From the NCBI GenBank assembly GCA_032173965.1, contig JAVUNC010000004.1:25583001-25647000 (forward strand): DNA of 64,000 nt. The letters are read 5' to 3'. Position numbers and translations under genes: made by a program. Below the pieces are notes generated by a model. The model ran no database searches. It was given only the letters and a program-made list of their open reading frames with translations, and had not been told where the DNA came from. This DNA is from Sitta carolinensis (Eukaryota > Chordata > Aves > Passeriformes > Sittidae). Shown here one piece after another: positions 13,201-26,571 of the stretch (its first letter is position 1; each line of letters starts with the position of its first letter).

Positions 13201-15909
13201 CAGTTTTTACATCTCAGACTGGTTGAACATAATAGAAATTATACTAATTTCATAGAGGTAGGACGTGACGCAAAGCTCAAGCAAACAACCCTGACTAAAA
13301 CTGTACTTGCTTCACACAAGGCAGATCACCTGCTGTGCAATGGTCTAGAAACTGTTAGGAGAAACATCCTTGAACATCTTCAGCTGTCAGGAGGGCCTGT
13401 GCAACCAGGGACAAAGAGATTCCAACTGCTTTGTGGCAGCTAGCAACAAAGCAAGAGGAAAGATGAAAAGGACAAGGAAAAGAGACAGTGGCAGAAGTCT
13501 TTGGGGAAGAAAAAGAATGAAGAGACATCACTGTGACTTCAACAACTGGCTTCAATAATGCTAATACTACAAGCAAGCATATTTGAAAAATCAAGATTTT
13601 TGAAAATTTCAGAAGACTGAAAAGGCTAAAATGCTACCAAGATTCAATAGAAGAAAAGGAAAGAATAACAAATTAAAACAAAATTATAAATTATTAGTAG
13701 AAATTAATAAGATAGATACACTTGAAAGATACCAAATAATTGCAAACTCAGACTCACTACAAATCATGACATATCTGCTTTTGCAACAAACAAATTTCTA
13801 ATGATTCCTGAAAATACTTCAGCTTTTTAAACCTAATGTTCATCTAGATGAACACTGTTCATTTCTACTGAACTTAAAAATCCTTCTTGTACCAGTACTC
13901 TAGAAGGGTTATGGTATGTCATGCTTTCAATGGGATTTCTAGGAGGATGTTAGCAAAATACATTTCTTCTATTAAAACTTCAGATAATTTTTTCAGTTGG
14001 TAAAACCCAAGAAGCAGTTTAACAAAACTGAGCTTAAAATAATGCATCAAAATGAGAAAAATCCCATAATAAGAGCTAGGAATTAATTTTGTTTAACTGT
14101 TTAAGAGTTCTGTCAATAATAAGCCCATATTTTAGGATGAAACGCATGCACATCCAGAATTTTTAAGCAGCACATCAAGCTTCAGTACCACACTTAAATT
14201 TGAAAGAAGACTGTAAAATAGAAAAATAAAATTTAAATATTCATACTTTCAAATTCTATCTTTTTTCCTTAATTCCATAAAATTATGTAATTACAAATTA
14301 CAGAATTGTAATTTTCCACTGTTTTGGTGGATTTAGAGATTATTTAATGGGAATTTTTCAGGCTGAAGATCAAACAGAGCTTTACTAGTACAGTTTTGAA
14401 AACATAAAACTGACATTTTATTTATTCGAAATGCAATTATCTTTTAGACAACCAGCTTAATAAAAGCTCAGGTTAAGCAGCCCATATTTATTAGTGCCAT
14501 TGAAATAATTGCATTTGACTTTCCTTGCTGGCTGTAAGAACTTTCAGTAGCAATGCAATTTTATTATTTGACCTAAATGTACAAGTGATAAGCAAAACAT
14601 GACTTGGCAAGTGGCAGTGTAAACACTTCCTGCAGCCCATCATGCCTTAAGAGACATATTACGTTTTTAAAATAAACCTATAGAGATTAAATGATGTCCT
14701 GCTTCCTGCAAGGAAGAACTCCAGGGTAAAGAAGTCAAGATACTGTCAGGGAAAAAAAAAACCTGAATATGAAGAGTCATACGCCAAACAAGACCAGGCA
14801 CACAGTTGGCAAATACAATCATCACTAGAGATTGTATGCAGGTTGGAGATGCATTAGCTTTAATAAAAACTGTTTTTCAAGTGGTTGCACTAGGTTAACA
14901 TTTAGCATTGCTGAACCTGGAGACAGAGTTGCAATGTCAAATGAACAGAACTGAACAATGCTGATGTCATTCTAAGTAGAAACTTATGTGCTGGAGGACA
15001 GCAGAGATCCCACAAAGGAGGCATCCACAACAATGTAGTCAGCAAACTGGGGCACTCACTTCTGCAGCATGGTTTATTACCTGAGCAGGAAAAAACAGCT
15101 GCAGCCACTCAGTGTTTGGGTTCTTGGTAAAGATCACACCATTCCCTTTCTGCATCCAACCACCTATATTAGTATGAGAGTCCTAAATGACAGTCCATAT
15201 GTTAGAGGCAGTAATGTCTTATTTGGACTGAAGACTTGAAGTAGTCTACAAGTAAGGAACACCCTCTTTAGAGTGCACACAGTGGTCTCCTGGAATTTAA
15301 TCCACAAGATGCTTTCCCAGAACGGCATTACAATTTCTGTCATATCATTTCACTCACTTTGTTTTTTTGATGCTTACAAAGTCCCAAACTCAGCCGCCCA
15401 ACATTTCTGCACACTCTTGTTAAAAAGAAACAACTTTACAGTACTGCAATAGCAGAATTTTATTAGAAGGTATCCCATTTTAATCTGATTAATCTTTGAG
15501 CAAGTATATTGTCTGTAAATCTTCCATACTCCCTTACTATTCCAAAAGGTAAATGTTCTGCTTGTGTTTTGCTTACTGCTTATTCTTGGTTCCACAACAA
15601 CAGTGAATCAATGTAACACTATGTAGCCTAGCTCCAAGAGAAAGCAGTATATACCCTACACCAACCATGGTAATCAGACAGCCTTTAGCTGATATAAACA
15701 CATTGATGAAAATATTTTTCTACTAAAAAAGGCAAGTCACTTGCAGGTATAAAAAAAGAGAAGTACAAAAAACCACGCAGTAACACGACCAACAAAGCTA
15801 CTAAAGATTAGAAGAAATTACAATGCAGGAAATCAAGTGCTAACAAAATAAAATATTTCAAAGGAGGCCGCTAGCTAAATCCAGACTACTGGATTGAAAT
15901 GGATGAGCG
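10297..15909. other. KHDRBS2 intron 1, no exon seen
   Basis: Unique-looking AT-rich sequence with short A-runs. The stretch about 14460-14660 has the homeodomain-site-rich look of conserved noncoding DNA, but this cannot be shown from one sequence. Confidence 0.6.
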
Positions 15910-16775
15910 TGTTGGGTTGACCACCAATGCTGCTTTATCACTGCCCTCCTCAACTGGACAGGGGAGAGAAAACAAAGCAAATGGCTCCAAGGCTATGATG
16001 AGGGAAGGGAGGGATCTACTCACTATTTATTGACACCAGCAAAAGAGACTTGCCTTGGGGAAATTAACTGAATTTATTACCAATTCAATCAGAGAAGGAC
16101 AACGAGAAATAAAACCAAACCTTAAAATCATCTCCCTCCTCCACCGTCTCCCTTCTCCCCAGTCTTAATTTCTACCGAGGGATCTGCTCGGTGCGGGTGT
16201 CCGGGCGCGCAGCGGCAGCCGCGGGCTGAGCTCTGGAGCCCAAAGCAGGGGCCGGGAATCGCTGACCTTGGCACAGCCAAGGGCTGGGCACCCGTGGCCC
16301 GGCCGGGGCACCGGGCCCTGAGACACGGCAGGGGACGAGGGCTCCAGACCCTGCCGCCCTGACACTGGGTGGGGACGAGAGCCCAGGGGGGCCCTTGTTC
16401 GGGGCTCCTCCTCACAGGCACCAGCTTGAGCTGCTATTTTATTTAGTTATTGCACAAGATCAAATTATTTTAAGGACTGATTCATCTGAGACTGCCGCGG
16501 GAAGCGTGGGGCTGAGCGAGCTCGGAAGGGGCCTCGGTCCCGGCTCAGGTGTGCGAGCGTGACTGAGAGAGCGGCTCCTGGCGTTGGTTCATCACATACT
16601 GACTCCGCCACTCCCTCCCCTTCAGGGGAAAGACAACCCACACACTTCCCCTGTTCCAGCACGGGATCCCTCCCATGAGAGACAGTCCTCCATGAACTTT
16701 CCTAAAGTGAGTTCTTCCCACAGGCTCCAGTTCTTATAAACTGCTCCAGATGGGTCCCTTCCTTCTCACAGTTCG
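15910..16775 (-). mobile_element. Avian ERVL-type LTR, minus sense, with an internal GC-rich block
   Basis: The left end TGTTGGGTTGACC and the block CAACTGGACAGGGGAGAG are the reverse complement of the right end of the copies at 42.8 and 58.4 kb. The poly(A) signal region (AATAAA on the minus strand, from GAATTTATTACC) is shared too. Similarity resumes at about 16588-16775 with text like GAGACAGTCCTCCATGAAC. Between about 16185 and 16580 lies a very GC-rich, CpG-containing block with an AT-rich stretch at 16435-16480 that the sister copies lack. I see no clean target duplication. Confidence 0.72.
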
Positions 16776-19700
16776 CAATGCATTACACTACAATACACAT
16801 ATAACCACTTTCTTGCTTCTGTGACCTTACTGAAACCCTGGTTTTGTCCTTAGACTTTGCTGCTGCAAAATCTTTAGTAGCCTTGTATGATTGCAAACAG
16901 CCATATGAGGACCCCCTCCTTCCCTATTCCTCAACTTACTCACCTGTTCTCACTTTGTCCTTGTAATTTATTCCAGCTACATGCTATAATGTTTTTACAT
17001 CCTTCATGCTTGTACTCTTAATAGTAGCTCCCTTTCCAGCTATTTCAAGCTTAATTCTCTAGTTTGTCTCCTATCTCTCTCACATTGTCTCTATTATTCC
17101 AATCTTTAGTAGCTGTTCAAGAGGTATGAGGATTTGTATATTTTTTCTTTAAATACTGCTTATTCGCACAATTCAATTCACATAGAATTACTTGCTCTTC
17201 AGGGAATTCATTCAACTAAGCTCTGGTGCCTTAGACACGTGATGGTTTCCTCTGCTCAAAGATTTTTGTTTCCTAAAATGCGAACTAATAATATCCAGCC
17301 CAGCATTCTCCCTTCTTTTCCTACTGTCCTTCCAATCCATTATCAGTTTTATTTGCTGCAACCATGTAAATTAATAACTCAAATATATCAGTGTGTGTTT
17401 AACCTTAAAAAACACAGGATGCTGATTTTTAAAAAGTACACTTGATAAACATCCAGGTGATTACCATTACCTCATGTTTGGAGATATAAGCAAGACAAAT
17501 GATGAAAAGAATGAGTAAGATACATGTTTTACAGCTTAATGTGTCTGACATCTGTTGAAATCAGAATAGCATGTATGGGAACACAAAAAATAGAATAAAA
17601 TCAGAAGTGGGCAAAAGCAGCTTGCTATTTGAGAAACAAATAAATGCCTAGAAAAAGATGACAGTGTTGCTTTAAGATGTACATTAAGAACAACTGGATT
17701 ATTTTAAATAAATATTTAAATTTTGGATATTAAACCAAAAAATAGCGCTGTCTAGACCCTGTTATGAGGGAAGGAAGGCCTTTCTATCCAGGCCAGGATG
17801 CACAGGTTATTGGTTGGTACACTAGCAGAGAAAATCAAGAAGAACTTCTAAATACATTAACTGAGAGCACATACAGAGAAAACATAGGTTCAGTACTTAG
17901 CTGGAAAAGACCAAAGGTTACCAAAGCAAACAAACCTACTAGAGATGGCACTGGAAAGCACAATCATGGATATCCCCACAGGGGATCAATTGAACTGAAA
18001 ATTTGAATGAGCAGATAATATGAACATGACACTTGGGTAGGAGGCATCTCCAGGACACAATCAAAGGCTCAGTGATGGCATTTACAGGCAACTGTGTTTT
18101 GCAGTGATCAGTTTCCTGACAAACAAAAAATGGTAAAAACATTAGTATGTACTATCACCATATATTGACACAGCACCTCACACCTACCTCCTACAGCTTG
18201 TAATCCAAGTGAGACAATGACATAGGACAATTCACAAACGGGAAAGCAAAAGAATTATGCAAAAGAGCAATAAAAAGAAAGCAAATATTAATTAAGAACT
18301 TCTGGGTGAAAGATCCTCCCTAAAGGGTGCAAAAGACTGAGTGACTTATTATGCACATGTACATATAAAGTAAGTAGTAGATATTAACACTTTCTCTGCA
18401 CCTCTGTCCACTATGCAGCTTAAGCAACAGGCTTCCATACATCCAGTTTCTGGGAAGAAAGCATTAGAGGGCTTTTGTACCCAACAGGACCACTGAGTGA
18501 GGAACCAGGGAATAGATGGCATCCAGAAAAGATGGTCAGTGGGCATGGGATATTCAACCACTTCAAATGAAGCAACACCAACAACCAAAGAAATTATTTA
18601 TTTCAGCCTCTAAAGAAAACTTCTTTTATTAGCAGCAATTATTCCTAAAACACATCTTCCCAGATTTTCTCAAAAACGCATGTGCTGCATCAACCCTCAT
18701 CACCCCTCAGTCTGATGTTCATGCCATTTACTAACACCATAGGGTTTCTTCTAAAGTTCCACACAGAAGTAATAAACTTCAACATGAGTTATATCTTAAT
18801 TCAGGCACATGAGAACAATCTCAAAGTTAACTTCGAACATCAATACCCATGTTTTCTAATGACTGGTTGCTTGTCAAGTTGTAGTAAACAGCTAAAAGAT
18901 AACTCTTTAGGAATGAACACAAACGGACATCAAAGACTCAACTTTTTTCCCCTGCGGTTGTCAGGTATTTTTCTTAAAGTGATAGCAATAATGTTATGAT
19001 AGCTGAGATTAGCTGGCACCTGAAAACTCTTTCTTAAAGGTCTCAAATAAATTATTATTGTAAAATGATACTATTTTTCTTTCAGAATAACTCTTACAGT
19101 AAGATCATTATCTCAGCAGTACTGAGACTTGCCTCTGGACCAAACATCCCCTCACAGTCCATGTACCTCAGGCTACAAGCATTTAAATCATGAGAGATGG
19201 GGAAGTTACAGAAATCAGAGGTCACAAGCTTATGGCTTATACACTACTCAGCATTCAAATGAGGGACTAAATTCCTGAGGGCCTTTTGTCAGCCAGATGA
19301 AAAAGCACCCTATAGACTACTACAGGCAATAGAGATGTCTCACAGGTTATGAGACAGTTTTACTTTAATTCACTCACTTATCCAATGGAAAGAAATGGAT
19401 AGTGAGTTGCTGTCTGGAAAGCTCCAAGGACAAACACAAGGCCACACTGAAATTTGTAATGATTGAAATTATACCCTCCAATATTGAATTAACAAAGGAA
19501 GAGGGTGTTAAAAAAGTATCCAAAACTTCATGTCTTGGCAAGTAATCAGCTCAAAAACACTTCGGTCTTTCAAAATCTAAAATCACTTTGATATTGATAG
19601 CAGCGTCACAGACAAAGTGAAGCTGAAGGCAGAAGCAATACAATACAGATACTCTCAGCAGATTCAGGTGAAGAGAATTTGATTTTACTAACCAGTATTG

Positions 19701-22700
19701 TGTTACTTAGCAAAAAGCAAAAGCTTTTAAGTTATAAACAGCAATAGAATTCTCCAATGCAGGGATACGATAACACTGTAAATACTATTTTTGTTAAGCT
19801 TTGGGAAAGTTTTTGAGGTTGTCCTCCATCTCTACCTGTTGGCAGAAATCCCAGAAGCCACCCGTGCAATAGAATTAAGAGTCAATAATGTATTTTTGGA
19901 GTCCACTGGAAAAATGTGTCATTTTCGATCAAGTAGCAAAAAGAAAAAACTTGCCCCAAATCCCTAATTTACTTTCTCTCACGCACATATCCATGAAACA
20001 TTTATGTTTGAGGTCAGGAAAGCAACATAATACTCTCAAAGCAAAAACCCACAATATTCAAATGCAGTTTAATTTATTTTCCCTGGCAAATTGCATAGTA
20101 GACTAGCAAAGTATGATATGCCAATAAAAAAGTAGAGATCAAATTTACTTGTTGCTATTCTTATTTTAAAAAGACACTTCTAGTCAATACTGAAATGTCA
20201 GGAATTAAAAACAGTTCAAACATCCAAACAGAAAACTAGCTTTAGCATAGCAGGAAATTACTCTTAAATGTGTGATTGAAATTAAGCATTTTACTCTGCA
20301 TTGCACTTTTTCTTTAAAAATACAGCACTGTACAATTCTATTCCCAGAGTATGTTCAGCCTGAACAGAATCCCCTCACAAAGCTGCTGGTTATGAGAAGA
20401 GCTCATTGGAGCAGCAGAAGAGCATGTATCAAACATTTAACTTTGGCATCTAGACTTAATTTTTGCCAGTCTTTCTTCACACACAAACCCCCCATATGCA
20501 GCCAAAATGTCCAATCAAAACCTTCTTCCTTACTTCACTGAAGAGACACCTAACAAGTTTGACAGAACACACACTTAATAACAAGGTTTTCACTGATTTT
20601 CCTCCTCAGGAATTTTCATGGCATGTTTTAGAAAATGTTAATTTCTCTCTCTATGAGTTTTACCACAAACCTCCAGATTTTCTTATCCGTGCGTTCTGTT
20701 CTGAACTAAGCAACATCTGAACTCATTGTTTTTATTTGACATTTATTAACTTCTTAGATACTGTCATACTTAATTCCACCCCTACTAGACTCTCATAAGA
20801 ACTAAGCACTTTCTATAGTGCAAGAAGAATATCAAACAATTTTGAAGTGGGTTCTTTGCCATAAAATGTCAGTGAGGTAACAGCCCCCAAAACTATCTCC
20901 AGAAACTTCTGACATTTTTAATAGTTTTTATTCAACCCAAGCAATGGAAAGAAAACATGAAGTTACTAAAACTATATTTTAGCTATATTTTTCTACCCTG
21001 TTTAAATGAAGATTGACAGTGTAGAGCAATATGAACAATATCTAAGGATGAAGTCAGAAACTGGAATTCGAATCTAGGGGAGGATGTTCAGGGAAAAAAA
21101 AAACCCAAACCTGTTTAATGACTCAGTATTAGATTTCAATGACAGAGCCTGAATTTGACACATTAATAAATCCATCCACTTGGGATTGTAGCTAGAAGAA
21201 GGTGCTCTATAAAGAAGTCAAACCTCACATTGGAGGAGTTTAGCAGTTAAATAAAAAGATCATGGAACTCAAATGCTGCAGAAAACAACAACACAAGGTA
21301 CAATACACCCATTAGTACATCTCAGGAGAATCCACTTTCACAGGGCTGAAGACAATAACATTCAGATAAACCACACAAATCCCCAGTGATTTGGAACATT
21401 CCTCAGAAGAGTCTGAGAGCAGAGTTAAGGATCAAGAAACAAATGCAAGATGTTCAAATGCAGGAGAAAACATTAACACAATAAATTGAACAGAGAGCAC
21501 TATAAGAAAAAGATAAGAACTAAGTTGTGTGTCCCATAAGACAAATGGAAAGACACCTAAGTGCCTTGGGATAGTGAACAGCATAACAAAATCCCATCCC
21601 ACCCGGGTGTCTAAAGCAACCAGTGGTGACTACTGTCTAAATTATACAAGCAACTCTAAATGCAGAGTAAAAAGAAAAGAAATTATTTAGTAAAACAATC
21701 TCCACTTTCTAAGCATTCTGGAATAAACATGACAAAAATGGTCACATGGCATTTTGGAGAGTACTGAAACTGCCCACCTGCAGCATTTTAAAAGCCAACA
21801 GCTTCTGTATTTTGGGTGTAATGAAAATAAAGTGTTACAATACACTTAATGCAGTTAATAGGACTCAATAAGAGAGACACAAATATCAAAGCAGCTGTTC
21901 TCATCTGAGGTACAAGTAACCAGGAATCAGTATGGAAAGATTTGGCAGTCACAATTCCTTGGAATTTGAGGATATTTCCTAGATAAATGTTTCTCTCCTT
22001 TCATAAAATAACCTAATGAGAAGATGCTGTGTATAATACAATCCTGCAATCAGTTTTATTAATCTGCTGTATATAAGATGTTCTGTTTTAGTCCATAGTT
22101 CAGTGGTTTTTTTTATACACATAGAAGTATGGCTTAAGATGGATTTCAAATAGTCAGTATCCCCAACTTAAAAATGTGAAAAAAGTAATGTTAAAAGTAT
22201 GCCTTAAAATTGTTCTGGAGTTTGATTCTGATCTACTGTTAGAATATAGTACAAATCATGAACAAAATGTCAACAAAAATCCACACTGCCAGAAACTAAT
22301 GAAGGAAACTATCCCCCAGGATATTAATTTATATAAGGAAAGTGTCCAAATTTATTTAAAAGAAAGTGACCAAACACCAAAATCTGACTGGAAATTCCAG
22401 ATGTACTCAATTCATTTAAGTCAAACTGGTGAAGTCCATCCTTGAGCCCCAGCTCTGGTCTTCATCCAGCTGTATGCTGGGTCAAGCCTACAACAAAGGG
22501 ATGCTTCTTTCCACAAAGAACCCTGGATCTCTTGAGAAACTGAAGCATGGGAGAGGGAAGTGTAGCACTGTACTCCAAGAAGTGGGCTGCCCTGTACAAG
22601 CAGAGGAAATCAGGCTGCGGTGCTCACCCTGCCCTACACCTGCCTCACAAACAAGAGGCAAGCAACACATAGCTACACGACAATGCAAATAACTGGAAGA

Positions 22701-23597
22701 CAAACATTTCACCTCGAATTTCAGTTAGGTCACACTTTTCATGCATCTGACAGCTACAATAGAGTCTGCTGCAGGGGTAATAACCTTATCATATCTTGCA
22801 CGGCATTGTATCTTTTCCTAATTTTCACTTCACTTTTTCATTTTAAAACAGTGTATTGACCTGAATTTGTGAAACCTGTGATATTACTGAGTAATATCAC
22901 AAGTGCTAAAGCTGCCCAGAAAAGCCTTCCAATAAATAAATTGTAACATAGCCTTCCAGTGTCTTACAGAATGTGTATATACATTTTTAAATCACATATT
23001 TATTGGGATGGGAAACTTAACTCAAACTTAAATGACCCAATTCGAGTCATTCCAATTATTGTGTTTTACCATGAAAGCCAGCAAGACGCAAAATCCAACA
23101 TTACTGCAAAACAATTTTACCTCAGAATTGTTAGTCAAGACTACTTTTTGAATCCACTACTTCATGCAATCTTTTTACTATTTTTTCTTCAAAGATGTTT
23201 TTATCCTTTCTAAACATTTTATTTCAGTTTATGGATAACTCACAGCAGTGAGTTTACAAAATACAGGACAGCAGGCTGCAAATTGGTGCTCACATCACTG
23301 TGAGGGCTGCTGCTCTTTAATCTCCTGCAGACTCCACAACTGCATACTTTCTCAATATAATCTTGGCACATCTGAAGTATCTTCTGTGCAATTCCATAAG
23401 GCTGAATAAAATGTCCACCATAATCATCTCATCTTTGGCCTGAGAACTTAGTGAGTTGTAGCTGATACAAATAAAAGTCCAAGTTTAGAGCTCCTAACAC
23501 TACGACACTCCATCCAAAGTTTGAAGACTCTTATGAGAAGAAAAAAGGGCACTCCATATTTAAAATTTCAATCTGTTCAATCTTACAATCCTACCTT

Positions 23598-23622
23598 AAA
23601 AAAAAAAAAAAAAAAAAAAAAA
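23598..23622 (+). repeat. A25 homopolymer
   Basis: Twenty-five adenines preceded by CTACCTT. I see no recognisable retroelement attached. Confidence 0.9.
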
Positions 23623-24218
23623 CATACAAAAACTATTAACTGGTCAACCACTGTGTTCCAAAAGGATTGTAAATATTACTAACATAAAAGATGTCAGTTG
23701 CTGTTTAGTATAAAACTGAGAGAATCACTATAACAGATTGTTGTGTTTATTTACTGGATAATTTAACACATATATATGGATGGCAGACATCTACAGAGTC
23801 CCTCTGAACACATGAAATCAACAGTATCATAACTATGTAATTCTTAACAGAAGCTTCTCAGAAAAAATTGAATGTCATTTAATTTTTTATAAATAAACAG
23901 AAAGCATTTCAAGTGTTTATTATACTACTTTTATCTATCCATTTTAACTGAATACAAGCTTCCAGAGGTCCTCACTTAATGTTCAATATTTTGTGCTTTC
24001 ATGAGTTGAATAGAACTAAAGTAACTGAATATTTTTCACCTGTTAAGTTTGAATTTACCTCACTTATTTTCTTCTCTATATCCATGTCTCTATTGCTACT
24101 CCCTTTTCCACTTCCCCTATAATCTTCCCATAATTTTGTTCTCCTTTTATATAGCTTCTCTCCATTTTCTCCTCCCTTTTCCCCATTCTTCCTTCTAATT
24201 CCTTTTTCACCATTATAA

Positions 24219-24246
24219 AAAACAAACAAACAAACAAACAAAACAA
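24219..24246 (+). repeat. (AAAC)n microsatellite
   Basis: AAAAAACAAACAAACAAAC and onward: a short tetranucleotide repeat, next to a pyrimidine-rich stretch at about 24090-24210 on the plus strand. Confidence 0.85.
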
Positions 24247-26545
24247 GCTTTAAATAAAGGCTGTGAGAAGGGACAGAGTTGAAATGTCAAGAACCAGAAA
24301 GTTGCAGGCAAAAGTTCATAGCAACTTCTAATTATTCTGTATTTGTCTCCAAATCGGGACATCTTAAGTGTTTGGATGGATGCAGAATCACATTGAGTTC
24401 CTGCTTTGTGTCAAAACCAAGCTGCTCCATTTCCACTTTATGCTGAAAATAACTCTGACTTCCACCACAAGAAGCTATTGGATAGCTTACAGTACAAACA
24501 TTACTTTTTAAAAGCATTATATCAAAATATTTCTAGCAAAAACTTCGTCCTCTCTTCCCCCTTGCAGCTGACATATCATTCCAGATTATTCATACACTTT
24601 GGAGCAGCAAGAGACTTTTCATGCTGAACAGATGGTTTGCGTGTTCTAACAAGCTGGTACTGCATGAACATCTTTTGTCATGCACAACTCAACATAAACT
24701 ACTGTATATCCAGGTTCCCTCTCAGTTTAGTCTTCAGAAAAAGAAGAGTAACAAAACAGGTAACATGAACACTTGTTTACCCACATTCACTGCTAACCTC
24801 AGATCCCTTTGACACTGACGAGTAAACCCCTTCTCTACAGACTTATGCACAACTTGATCTGTGGGTGTCTACACTAAACCATTTGCAGCAAGTAAAGAAC
24901 AAACCAACCACACCTGTAACAGCAGCAACAGCATCTGGACAACCCCTAACAAATCAAATACAATCAGGGCATTCTGCTGTATTGTATTTACAAAGACAGA
25001 ATAATCTTTTGAAATAGGAGTGTTGGATCAGGAAAAGGAGTTCATGCAATGTAAGAACTGGTTGTGGTAGATTACCCACCAATGGCTATTGAGCATAGTA
25101 ATAATTCAATAAAATTCATTCATTTATCTGGATCTACAAGTATGAGGAGGATGTTATTTCAAATTTTACAATGGGCTAAATCCTACTACTTTGCTATTAA
25201 AGCTCTACAGCCCTATGGAGACAACAGGATAATAAGCACCATTTACCAAAACTAACTCTCCATTTTCTTGTTGAACAGCTACTGAAGACAGGAAGGAGAA
25301 AGGTCTCCTGAAATTTATTTCATCAGTCCTTAATTTGCCCTTCAAACAAAATAAGAGACAGTCACTTAAATTTGGGCTGCTCCTTTCAGAACTGGTAAAA
25401 AATCAGTTTAAGTTAAAATGGGAAAGTCAGGGAACCAGCTGCATAACTGCAGCAAATCAGCGTAGTCCTAAGTATTTAGGAAGAACAATGTCTCACTCTT
25501 TCCCCAGCTAGAGCTCCACACTCTGACCTTAGAGAAATCCCTGACAACACCAAAATCTTTCTACAATCAAAAAACACAAAATGCAACAAACAAGTTTGCT
25601 TAGAAATATTTAGAAAAATCAGCAGTATGAGCCTACATTAGCAGAAACACAGAGACAAAAATTTATACTCAGAGAGGTAAGCTAACTCAATTTTTCAATA
25701 CTGAAAAGCCATTTTAAAACACTCACATGGTCCCTGATTTCATGGCAAGTTCTCTAACTTCAAGTATTTGAAAGAGAGCTTTGAAACATATACTCAAATC
25801 CCAGGGAACATTAAACTAGTGGATTTGTTTTCTTTCTCCAGTGCTCAAACCTCTTAGGAAAACTGTTTTTCCTTGATTTGCAGTGCTGCTCGTTGGAAGT
25901 TGACTGATTATGAGCCAGGGGCTTTGATCCCTATTTTTGCTTTTGCTGAAGACACACCTGCCTTTACCAGTTTGCAAAGATAAAATGCTTCTACTATAAA
26001 ACAAATAGACATTTTTTTCCAGATCCAAAGCAGAGCAAAAAGGAGGAATGCAGGTTTTGCTAAATCTTTTACAGACTAGCACATAGTATTACTTTTTCTA
26101 ATAGCTACATTGATTGTCAGAATTCAAAGTTTTTTATCAAACAAAAGCTTCTGACATTTTTTACATCTGTCAGTATAACCCTTACAACAAGAGATAGATG
26201 CTAGAATATCTGATGAGCACTTCAGCAGGTGCAGAGAAATTCTAAACCAGCAGTGACCTGCCCTGTGTCTTTCAGCCTTTGCATCATGCTACAATAAACA
26301 GGAATGCCCAGTGCAGGCAGAGCATTTGAAGTTTTCAAGATGTCTTTGGTTTATCATATGCAGCCACATATTACCATCAAAACTTTGTAACATCTTAATT
26401 AAGTGTGGATGATCTTCAATATCGCCATATTAGCATTATTAGAAATTTTGCTTGTTAATTTTTTTCCGTATTCAATCTAAAAAATTCCCTTTCAACAGCA
26501 AAGGCTGTGAAATCAGGAACAGGCATACATTATTTCAGGAGGGTG

Positions 26546-26571
26546 TTTTTTTTTGGGGGGGGGGGGGGGGG
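26546..26571 (+). repeat. T9-G17 homopolymer junction
   Basis: Nine thymines directly followed by seventeen guanines. The second long G-run in this intron. Confidence 0.85.
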
